A stretch of DNA of 39,771 nucleotides from an uncultured Akkermansia sp. Lineage in GTDB: Bacteria > Verrucomicrobiota > Verrucomicrobiia > Verrucomicrobiales > Akkermansiaceae. Each line of letters starts with the position of its first letter. Position 1 is the stretch's first letter. Positions 33,497 to 39,771 of the stretch are shown one piece after another. The notes below the pieces were generated by a model. The model was not told where the DNA came from and searched no databases. It saw nothing but the letters and a program-made list of their open reading frames with translations. The stretch is taken from positions 1 through 39,771 of the forward strand of contig URLZ01000020.1 of the NCBI GenBank assembly GCA_900548895.1, in the 5' to 3' direction. The position numbers and the translations under genes are program-made.

Positions 33497-36400
33497 ATGT
33501 TCAAGGAAGAATTTGCCCTGCGTCTGCGGCGCTGCGAGCTGTTTGTCGAGCGCCTGCACCGTGATCGATTCCGCACGACGATACCGCTGGAGGTGACGTG
33601 CGCCTGCGTCGGCACCCGAGATCTGAGCCCCGAGGAGGCGCTGGGCGAGGAGTTTCGCCCTCTGCGCGAGGGGGAGCGCTGGGGCGGGCCGTGGGAGAAT
33701 GCCTGGCTGCGCGCTTCGGTGGAGTTGCCGCCGGGCTGGGAGCAGGAGGATCTCGCCTTTGAGCTCGACATGAGCGGCGAGTGTCTGGTTTTCGATGCGG
33801 AGCTCTGCCCCTGGTATGCGGTGACGGGCTGCTCGGTCTTCAATGTGACCTACCGCAAGGATTTGTTTTTCCCGCAGGGGTGGATGCGCCGGGGCTCGCG
33901 GCTGGAGTTTGTGGCCGAGTGCACGGGCAGTTCGCTCTTCGGGGTCAATCTGCGGACGGATCCCCACCGCACGGACGACGGCATCGGCGGTGATTTTGAT
34001 GCGACGGCGCGGCGGATGCGGCTGGGGATTCTCAACCGCGAGGCCTGGCAGCTCTATTACGACTGCGAGGTGCTCTACCAGCTTTGCCGGTGCTGCCCCG
34101 AGGGCTCATACCGCCGCCGCCAGCTGCTCACGGTGCTCAATGCGGCGGCCGACGCCTACGGCGATGATCCGGCGGGGGCGGCGGCCGCGCGCCGCGTGCT
34201 GGCGCCGGAGCTGGCGCGCCCGGCGGTGTCGTCCGCCCTGCAGGTGTACACCGTCGGGCACGCGCACCTCGATGTGGCTTGGCTGTGGACGGTGCAGGAC
34301 GGGGCCCGCAAGGCGGTGCGCACCTTCGCGAGCCAGCTGGAGATGATCCGCCGCTACCCGGGCTACGTGTTCGGCGCGTCGCAGCCGCAGCTCTACGAGT
34401 TCGTGCGGCAGCGCTCGCCGGAGCTCTTCCGCAAGGTGCAGCAGGCGGTGGCGGAGGGCCGCTGGGAGCTTCAGGGCGGTATGTGGGTGGAGGCGGACTG
34501 CAATATCATCTCGGGCGAGTCGATGGTGCGGCAATTCCTGCACGGGCAGGGCTTTTACCGCCGCTATTTCGGGCAGCAGGTGGATCAGCTCTGGCTGCCG
34601 GATGTCTTCGGCTATTCGGCGGCTCTGCCGCAGATCATCCGCCTGAGCGGCTGCTCGTACTTCCTGACGCAGAAGCTTTCGTGGAGCCAGTACAACAAGT
34701 TCCCGCACAACAGCTTCATCTGGCGGGGCATTGACGGCAGCAGCGTGCTGACGCATTTCCCGCCCGAGGACACTTACTCCTCGGAGGCCGATCCGATTCG
34801 CCGCACGCACGCGCAGGACAACTATGCGCAGGCGGATGTCGCGCCGCTCTTCGCCTCGCTCATCGGTCTGGGCGACGGCGGAGGCGGCCCGGCGGAGGGG
34901 CACTTGGAGCGCGAGCTGCGCGTGAGCAACCTCGAGGGCTGCCCGCGCTCGCAGTTCCGCCCGGCGCGGGACTTTTTCCGCGCGCTGGAGCGCTACCGCG
35001 ACCACCTGCCCGTCTGGGACGGCGAGCTCTATCTGGAGATGCACCGCGGCACGCTGACGAATCAGGCGCGCACGAAGCGGAACAACCGCCGGCTGGAGCA
35101 GGCGCTGGTGCAGCTGGAGTGGGTGGCGTCCTGCCTGCCGCCTCAGCGCTACCCCCGCGAGGAGCTCAAGCGTCTCTGGCGCGTGCTGCTGCTCAACCAG
35201 TTTCACGACATCATACCGGGCTCGTCCATCGAGCAGACCTATCGCACGACGGAGCGCGAGCACGAGGAGGCGCTGCGCGCCTGCCGAGAGCTGACGGAGG
35301 CGCTGGCGAGCGAGCTCTGCCGCCGTCAGGAGGATGCGGTGGCCCTCATCAACACGCTGCCCTCGGCATGGGAGGGGCTGGTGCGCCTGCCGGCCTCCTG
35401 CCGCGGCCGCCGCTGGACGGACGAGGAGGGCCGCGAGGTTCCGATTCTGGAGCTTGGGGAGGAGGACTGCCGGGCGCTCGTGAGGATTCCGGCGCAGGGG
35501 ACGCTGACGCTGCGCGAGAACACCACTCCGCTCGCGGACCCGGAGGGCGCCTCGGTCGACGGGGCAACGCCGGGAGGCTCGGCGGCGGAGCCGGCGGCTG
35601 TGGAGGAGGAGTTCCCCGGGCTGCTGTGGCTGAGCAATGAGCGCGTGGCCTACGGCTTTGCGCCGGAGTCGATGCGGCTGGTCTGTCTGCGCGATTTCGA
35701 GGAAGGGCGCACGCTGCGCTTCGGCTGCGGGGGCAATGATTTGCTGCTGTATGTGGATCGCCCGAACAATTACGAGGGCTGGGATCTCGATCAGTGGTAC
35801 CGCACCGAGGGTGTGCCGCAGCGCCCGCATGCGGTGCAGGTCGACGGCCTCCGCCGGTCGGCGGCGGGGTGCTCGCTGCGCGTGCGCTACGAGATCGGCC
35901 GTTCGGTGATTCGGCAGACGCTCGTGCTGCCGCGAGGCTCCAAGCGCCTCGACTTTGAGACGGAGGTGGACTGGCACGAGCAGCGGCGCGTGCTGCGGGT
36001 TGAGTTCCCCGTGGAGACGGCGCGGCCCCGCAGTTTTTACGAGATTCAGTACGGCTTCGTCGAGCGCCCGCTGCACGCCAACACCAGCTGGGAGATGGCC
36101 AAGTTCGAGGTGCCCTGCCAGCGCTACATCGACCTGAGCGATCCCGACGGCGGCCTCGCCCTGCTCAACGACTGCAAATACGGATCAAAGCTGCGCCGCG
36201 ATGCGCTGGAGCTCACGCTGCTGCGCTCGGCTCTCTACCCCGACTATCGCCACGAGGAGGGGCTGCACCGCTTCACCTACAGCCTGCTGCCGCACAGGGG
36301 CAACCCAGCGGAGAACACGCTGGTGAGCGATGCCGCCGACGGGCTCAACCGCGAGCCGGTGGTGCTGCCGGGCTGCGCGGCCCTGCTGCGCCATCCGTCG

Positions 36401-36715
36401 GGCTACCGCCTGCTGCCCGGCAGCTCGGTGAAGCTCGAGGTTGTCAAGCGCGCCGAGGATTCCGATGCGCGCGTTCTGCGCCTCGTCGAGACCTGCGGGC
36501 GCCCGAGCAACTGCGTGCTGCTCACGCCGCCCGGTGCCCCGGCCCCGGTGCCGGCTAACCTGCTGGAGGAGGCGAACCCCGAGCAGCCCGAGGCCCGCGT
36601 CACCGAGCTCACACCCCGCCCGGGCGACCTCGGTGAGGGCGTTTCCGCCGACGCCTGCAAGGTGCTGCGCCTGCGTCCCTTCCAGATTCTGACGCTCATC
36701 GAGAAGCGGGACTGA
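33497..36715 (+). CDS. Alpha-mannosidase (GH38)
   Basis: A zinc-dependent family 38 alpha-mannosidase, 1072 aa. An N-terminal beta region (about 1-235) is followed by the catalytic (beta/alpha) domain, opening YTVGHAHLDVAWLW (251-264) with metal ligands H257 and D259. The nucleophile is D369 in WLPDVFGYS, and a third ligand is the His in NQFHDIIPGSS (near 575). The helical middle domain and the large C-terminal beta domains complete the usual architecture. A low-complexity Pro/Ala/Glu insert lies near 680-705. There is no signal peptide, so it is probably cytoplasmic. It is divergent from the beta-mannosidase through a 90-bp shared promoter region. Substrate linkage (alpha-1,2, -1,3 or -1,6) cannot be read from sequence. 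Confidence 0.95.
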   Translation: MFKEEFALRLRRCELFVERLHRDRFRTTIPLEVTCACVGTRDLSPEEALGEEFRPLREGERWGGPWENAWLRASVELPPGWEQEDLAFELDMSGECLVFDAELCPWYAVTGCSVFNVTYRKDLFFPQGWMRRGSRLEFVAECTGSSLFGVNLRTDPHRTDDGIGGDFDATARRMRLGILNREAWQLYYDCEVLYQLCRCCPEGSYRRRQLLTVLNAAADAYGDDPAGAAAARRVLAPELARPAVSSALQVYTVGHAHLDVAWLWTVQDGARKAVRTFASQLEMIRRYPGYVFGASQPQLYEFVRQRSPELFRKVQQAVAEGRWELQGGMWVEADCNIISGESMVRQFLHGQGFYRRYFGQQVDQLWLPDVFGYSAALPQIIRLSGCSYFLTQKLSWSQYNKFPHNSFIWRGIDGSSVLTHFPPEDTYSSEADPIRRTHAQDNYAQADVAPLFASLIGLGDGGGGPAEGHLERELRVSNLEGCPRSQFRPARDFFRALERYRDHLPVWDGELYLEMHRGTLTNQARTKRNNRRLEQALVQLEWVASCLPPQRYPREELKRLWRVLLLNQFHDIIPGSSIEQTYRTTEREHEEALRACRELTEALASELCRRQEDAVALINTLPSAWEGLVRLPASCRGRRWTDEEGREVPILELGEEDCRALVRIPAQGTLTLRENTTPLADPEGASVDGATPGGSAAEPAAVEEEFPGLLWLSNERVAYGFAPESMRLVCLRDFEEGRTLRFGCGGNDLLLYVDRPNNYEGWDLDQWYRTEGVPQRPHAVQVDGLRRSAAGCSLRVRYEIGRSVIRQTLVLPRGSKRLDFETEVDWHEQRRVLRVEFPVETARPRSFYEIQYGFVERPLHANTSWEMAKFEVPCQRYIDLSDPDGGLALLNDCKYGSKLRRDALELTLLRSALYPDYRHEEGLHRFTYSLLPHRGNPAENTLVSDAADGLNREPVVLPGCAALLRHPSGYRLLPGSSVKLEVVKRAEDSDARVLRLVETCGRPSNCVLLTPPGAPAPVPANLLEEANPEQPEARVTELTPRPGDLGEGVSADACKVLRLRPFQILTLIEKRD

Positions 36716-36771
36716 GGCCCGGTCCGCGGGCTCCGCCCCACCCTGCCGGCATCAACACATCCCGACGACGC

Positions 36772-36804
36772 AAAAAGGGAGTGCGATCTCGCGATCGCAC
36801 TCCC
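36772..36804 (-). terminator. Terminator of hisC (between convergent genes)
   Basis: A perfect 12-bp stem, GGGAGTGCGATC (36777-36788) and GATCGCACTCCC (36793-36804), with loop TCGC. On the minus strand it is followed by five Ts, so it ends hisC transcripts about 80 bp past the stop; it may also end the alpha-mannosidase mRNA. Confidence 0.88.
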
Positions 36805-36881
36805 TCGACGTAAAGGGGGCTCAGCCGGGGCCGGAGGCCGTTCACAGGCCGTCCTCCGGCTCTCGGCGCCCGAGTGGCGGT

Positions 36882-37979
36882 TCACTTGCCGAGGATGCCG
36901 GCGAGCACCTCGAGGCAGCGGGCGTTCTCGCGCTCGGTGCCCACGGTGATGCGGATGTATTCCGGCAGGCCGTAGCCGTCCATCTGGCGCAGGATGACGC
37001 CCTGAGCGAGCGCCTTGTTGAAGACCTCGCGGCCGTGCCCGACCTTGGCGAGCACGAAGTTGCCCTGGCTGGGGATGTAGTCGATGCCCCAGGACTTGAA
37101 GGCGCTGTAGTACTGCTCACGGCCTCGGCGCACCATCTCGACGGAGCGCTCGATGTGCTCGCGGTCATCGAGGGCGGCCAGAGCGCCGGCCTGGGCGATG
37201 AGGTTGAGGTTGAAGGGGGTGCGGGCCTTGTTGAGCAGGTCGGCGATGGCAGGCGTGGCGACGGCGAAACCGGCGCGGATGCCGGCGAGGCCGTAGGCCT
37301 TCGAGAAGGTGCGCATGACGATGACGTTACGCCCCTCGCGCACGTACTTCACCGTGTCGGGCTTGTCGTCGGCGAAGTCGATGTAGGCCTCGTCGATGGC
37401 GACGACGACGTGGTCGGGCACCTGCGCCATGAAGTCATCGAGCTCCTGCTGGTGCACCATCGTGCCCAGTGGGTTGGTCGGGTTGGTGATGAAGACGAGG
37501 CGCGTCTCGGGCGTGATGGCGCGCAGCATGCCCATGAGGTCGTGCGACCAGTCGGGCTTGTTCTCGACCTCGATGTACTGGGCGCCGAAGAGTTTGCACA
37601 TAATGGGGTACATCGAGAAGCTGTGGCGGGCGGCGACGAGGGCCAGACCCTGATGCAGGAAGGCGTGGCAGAGCAACTCGATGATCTCGCTGCTGCCGCT
37701 GCCCACGACGGTCTGCTCGAAGCTCACGCCGAAGTCGGCCGCGATGCGGCTGCGCAGATCGAAGCTCGCGCCGTCGGGGTAGATATGAGCACCGGCGGCA
37801 GCGCGCTGCATGGCCTCCACCGCCTTGGGCGAGGGCCCGAGAGAATTTTCGTTGGATGCCAGCTTCACGATGTCTGCGGGGTTCATCCCCAACTCGCGGG
37901 CGGTCTCTTCAATGGGCTTGCCGGGCTGGTAGGCGACCAAGTCCAGAACATAGGGGTTCGCGTACGAAGTAATGCTCAT
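36882..37979 (-). CDS. hisC: Histidinol-phosphate aminotransferase
   Basis: A PLP-dependent fold type I aminotransferase converting imidazole acetol-phosphate to histidinol phosphate, 365 aa. It has the HisC-typical LASNENSLGPSP (40-51), the pyridine-contacting FITNPTNPLGT, the Asp in IDEAYIDFAD, and the PLP lysine K227 in RTFSKAYGLAG. The end carries the substrate carboxylate-binding Arg in EYIRITVGT. The start is ATG 37979; an upstream in-frame ATG (37991) overlaps the -10 box and is excluded. No other his gene is nearby, so it may also serve aromatic amino acid transamination, as some HisC proteins do. It is divergent from an exported protein of unknown function. Confidence 0.93.
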   Translation of the reverse strand: MSITSYANPYVLDLVAYQPGKPIEETARELGMNPADIVKLASNENSLGPSPKAVEAMQRAAAGAHIYPDGASFDLRSRIAADFGVSFEQTVVGSGSSEIIELLCHAFLHQGLALVAARHSFSMYPIMCKLFGAQYIEVENKPDWSHDLMGMLRAITPETRLVFITNPTNPLGTMVHQQELDDFMAQVPDHVVVAIDEAYIDFADDKPDTVKYVREGRNVIVMRTFSKAYGLAGIRAGFAVATPAIADLLNKARTPFNLNLIAQAGALAALDDREHIERSVEMVRRGREQYYSAFKSWGIDYIPSQGNFVLAKVGHGREVFNKALAQGVILRQMDGYGLPEYIRITVGTERENARCLEVLAGILGK

Positions 37980-37989
37980 GACGCGCAGC

Positions 37990-38017
37990 ATTATATACCC
38001 CTGCGGGAGAAACTCAA
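37990..38017 (-). promoter_or_regulatory. Promoter of hisC, near-leaderless
   Basis: Minus strand: -35 TTGAGT (38017-38012), 16-bp spacer, perfect -10 TATAAT (37995-37990), ten bases, then ATG at 37979. The leader should be about 4 nt. Confidence 0.7.
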
Positions 38018-38020
38018 GTC

Positions 38021-38049
38021 TTGATTCGAGAAGGCGCTGCGGTTACAAT
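38021..38049 (+). promoter_or_regulatory. Promoter of the exported-protein gene, leaderless
   Basis: -35 TTGATT (38021-38026), 17-bp spacer, -10 TACAAT (38044-38049), six bases, then ATG at 38056. The predicted start is the A of the ATG. It is three bases from the divergent hisC -35 box. Confidence 0.72.
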
Positions 38050-38055
38050 AGCCGC

Positions 38056-39261
38056 ATGAAGCGATGGCACAAACGCACCCTGCTGGTGCTGGTTCTCGGA
38101 GCCGCGGGCTTCATCGCGCTTGCGATGCGCCCGGCTCTCGTGCCCGACGAGGTCGAACAGCAGGATGCCGGGCTGAACATCCCCCTGCCCTCGGATCAGG
38201 CCGAGGCCGCGGGCAAACTGGCCGTGAGCTACCGCTGGGATCTCGCCGACAGCCCGGGCATCACCCTGAGCAGCAGCCCGGACGGCGTCAACCTCTTTCG
38301 CGATTGCCTGCGCCGGGCCGAGTGGTGCATCGGTTTTGTCGTGAGTGACGGCAAGCTCCTCATCAGCGCGGAGACGCCGCTGCTGCACGCCGTCGACCGC
38401 AGCTGCATCGTGCAGACGCAGTCCCGCCTCGCTCTCCGCAGCCGGTATCGCGTGCGCATGCCCGACGGCTCCTTTCACGACAAATACGCCATTGAGCTCG
38501 CCATCGCCGCCCGCCTCACGCCCTCCTTCTGGGGAAAGACGCTGAACTCGTCGCTCTACCAGCTGCTGCTGATCGATCCCGTCGCGGGGACCTTTGACCC
38601 GATGGATCCCTCAGCCTACCTCTTCGTGCCGAGCGAGGGCGCGGAGCTGACCCGCGCACCGGGCGCACCCGAGCTGCCCGCGCGCTACAGCGGCAGTTTC
38701 CGCCGCCAGCAGATGCTGCGCCTGCTCGACCTGCTGGCCTCCATCACCGACGCGCGCACGGCCGATGCCGCCGCGCCCGTGCTGCAAAGCCGCGCGGAGC
38801 AGCTCGTGCAGCTCTGCGCCGACGCGCAGGCCCCCTGGCCGCAGAACTGGGGGGATGACCGCGAGGCCGCCGAAGAAGTGCACCGCGCCGTCATCCCGAC
38901 CTTGCTCTACCTGCAGGAGAAGGACTGCCACAACTCGGAGGATCTCGCCGACTTCATCAACGGCGAAGCTTTCGGACGCATCTTCGGCGAAAGCTTCCGC
39001 GATGGCGGAGACTCGACAACAGACCCCGCCGACGGAGGCAACTCGCCCCTGCCCCGAACCAACGACGCCATTCCCTTCAACGTCATCACCGACTCCGACC
39101 TCGCGGACGACATCCCCGGAGACAGTTCGGAGGCCGGCAGCGGGGCGAGCTCCGAGAACGGCTCTGCAACCGGCTCCGCGGATAGTCCCGCCAACATAGT
39201 CCCGCCAACAGCTCGGCAGGAGCCCCCGGCGACGGAGCCTCCCCCGGTGCGCCCGCGATGA
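38056..39261 (+). CDS. Membrane-anchored or exported protein, unknown function
   Basis: I do not recognise the family. The 401-aa product has a short basic N-terminus and one hydrophobic helix (about 9-25, TLLVLVLGAAGFIALAM) that could be a signal peptide or an anchor. A soluble mixed alpha/beta region follows (about 50-325). The last ~75 residues are Ser/Gly/Asp/Pro-rich and low in complexity, ending PPPVRPR. No catalytic motif is visible. The start is ATG 38056, which matches the predicted transcription start; an in-frame ORF upstream crosses the hisC promoter and is spurious. It appears monocistronic. Confidence 0.75.
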   Translation: MKRWHKRTLLVLVLGAAGFIALAMRPALVPDEVEQQDAGLNIPLPSDQAEAAGKLAVSYRWDLADSPGITLSSSPDGVNLFRDCLRRAEWCIGFVVSDGKLLISAETPLLHAVDRSCIVQTQSRLALRSRYRVRMPDGSFHDKYAIELAIAARLTPSFWGKTLNSSLYQLLLIDPVAGTFDPMDPSAYLFVPSEGAELTRAPGAPELPARYSGSFRRQQMLRLLDLLASITDARTADAAAPVLQSRAEQLVQLCADAQAPWPQNWGDDREAAEEVHRAVIPTLLYLQEKDCHNSEDLADFINGEAFGRIFGESFRDGGDSTTDPADGGNSPLPRTNDAIPFNVITDSDLADDIPGDSSEAGSGASSENGSATGSADSPANIVPPTARQEPPATEPPPVRPR

Positions 39262-39502
39262 GCCCCGAAGGCACCGACGACGGCACGCCTCGGTAACGCA
39301 CCCTGCCGACACACCTCTCACCCCCCTTCCCTCTTTCCCCTTCCCCCCACACGCCCTGCCGAGAGACGCCTCGCTGGTCTCACGCGCCTCGGAGGCGAAC
39401 CTCGGCTGCGGGGCGCTGCCCGATCCGCCTCCGTCGGAATCCCCCGGCGCTCAAGCTCCCGACGCCGTCCGCCGGATGCGGGGCAGGCGGGAGCCGCACC
39501 AC
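39262..39502. other. Intergenic region between the exported protein and the insertion sequence
   Basis: This is C-rich, then GC-rich DNA without a recognisable gene, RNA or terminator. Base composition changes from GC-rich to clearly more AT-rich at about 39505, which is where the insertion sequence probably starts. Confidence 0.5.
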
Positions 39503-39518
39503 ATGTGTCCCAAAGTTT

Positions 39519-39547
39519 CAAGTCGCGGTCATTTTGACCGCGACTTG
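39519..39547. repeat. 13-bp inverted repeat upstream of the transposase
   Basis: CAAGTCGCGGTCA (39519-39531) and TGACCGCGACTTG (39535-39547) are a perfect inverted repeat with a TTT loop. It lies ahead of the transposase promoter. It could be a terminator-like hairpin shielding the transposase from outside transcription, or a transposase-binding site. Confidence 0.8.
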
Positions 39548-39622
39548 AGTACACAAAAAATGGAGGCTTGATTTTTCCCCGGCAAACCGTATGCTGGGGT
39601 TGCAAATAATCAACAAACCTCC

Positions 39623-39771
39623 GTGGAAAATATAACCCTTTTTGCCCAAATTGCAAGACTTATTCCGCGCTTCCTCGTGGAAGAAGCCGCAAAAAAGTTC
39701 AAAAGCGACAAAGGTTCCTCCCGGCTCGACACGTGGACTCACCTCTTGAGCATGATTTTCTGCCACATTGG
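39623..39771 (+). CDS. IS4 family transposase, N-terminal part (DUF4372-like)
   Basis: The first 49 residues of a transposase, truncated by the end of the window. It starts at GTG 39623 (VENITLFAQIARLIPRFL). The text then runs VEEAAKKFKSDKGSSRLDTW and THLLSMIFCHI. This matches the N-terminal domain found before the DDE domain in many IS4-type elements, where 'F.ql....p...f......k.....k.ft.w.ql..mlf.q' is the usual pattern. The catalytic DDE residues are beyond the window, so it cannot be said whether the gene is intact. The shift in base composition relative to the neighbours supports transfer. Confidence 0.8.
   Translation, partial: MENITLFAQIARLIPRFLVEEAAKKFKSDKGSSRLDTWTHLLSMIFCHI

Larger units (their letters stand above)
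39503..39771 (+). mobile_element. Left end of an IS4-type insertion sequence (cut by the window edge)
   Basis: The stretch from about 39503 has lower GC than the chromosome, a strong inverted repeat, a promoter (TTGATT 39568-39573, 16 bp, TATGCT 39590-39595) and the start of a transposase. The exact left boundary is not determined: the terminal repeat needs the right end, which is outside the window. Somewhere near ATGTGTCCCAAAG (39502-39514) is likely. Confidence 0.6.

Noticed and set aside
31560..33596. Long plus-strand ORF (678 aa) opposite the beta-mannosidase gene
   Set aside because: It is a GC-rich antisense shadow: Gly/Ala/Asp-rich with no family features, and lies wholly on the complement of a clear GH2 gene.
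34106..36076. Long minus-strand ORF opposite the alpha-mannosidase
   Set aside because: It is an antisense shadow in GC-rich DNA; no start context, promoter or domain.
1..39771. CRISPR array, prophage, toxin-antitoxin or defence island
   Set aside because: No regularly spaced repeats, phage structural genes, toxin-antitoxin pairs or defence nucleases were seen. Apart from the insertion sequence at the right end, the content is chromosomal housekeeping and envelope genes.

Overview
The window is a GC-rich bacterial chromosome segment with about 25 genes and little clearly foreign DNA. It is Gram-negative, because it carries a TonB-dependent receptor and TonB. The gene types (ribosomal protein S14 of the long form without cysteines, class I ribonucleotide reductase with nrdB before nrdA, GH2 and GH38 mannosidases, glutaminase plus a GadC-like antiporter, and lineage-specific membrane-anchored proteins) fit a host-associated member of the PVC group, probably Verrucomicrobiota. 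That placement is inference, since there is no rRNA gene. Two things mark the expression style: almost no start codon has a Shine-Dalgarno sequence, and at least eight genes have a sigma70-type promoter whose -10 box lies only 6 to 11 bases before the start codon. Those mRNAs should be leaderless or nearly so.

Layout. 0-4 kb (minus strand): a Xer-type recombinase, a large U32 protein of the RlhA type, and tRNA-Arg(CCU) just upstream of the U32 gene. 4-7.5 kb (minus): an operon of a coiled-coil membrane protein, metF, a membrane-anchored TPR-like protein and a helical protein of unknown function. 7.7-10.1 kb (minus): a lone ABC-2-type ATPase and an M20 dipeptidase. 10.3-15.8 kb (plus): a promoter and cobalamin riboswitch, then a BtuB-like TonB-dependent receptor, a family 5 solute-binding protein and TonB in a tight operon. 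15.8-18.4 kb (plus): an AI-2E/PerM-family membrane protein and lysA, ending at a strong terminator. 18.7-21.4 kb (minus): a possible 74-residue protein, a GadC-like antiporter and glutaminase, which look like a glutamine-dependent acid-resistance unit. 22-25.4 kb (plus): nrdB and nrdA overlapping by one base. 25.4-27.7 kb (plus): rpsN, an FmdB-like zinc ribbon and a CNNM/CBS (CorC/HlyC) membrane protein. 28.4-30.5 kb (minus): a large secreted protein of unknown function. 30.9-36.7 kb: divergent beta-mannosidase (minus) and alpha-mannosidase (plus), both apparently cytoplasmic. 36.9-39.3 kb: divergent hisC (minus) and an exported protein of unknown function (plus). 39.5 kb to the end: the left end of an IS4-type insertion sequence whose transposase is cut by the window edge.

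The most useful leads are the recurring leaderless promoter architecture, the B12-riboswitch operon that pairs a BtuB-like receptor with a family 5 binding protein and its own TonB, an atypical E-x3-H spacing in the NrdB metal site, and a perfect inverted repeat over the promoter between rpsN and the FmdB-like gene. I saw no CRISPR array, prophage, rRNA or obvious defence system.
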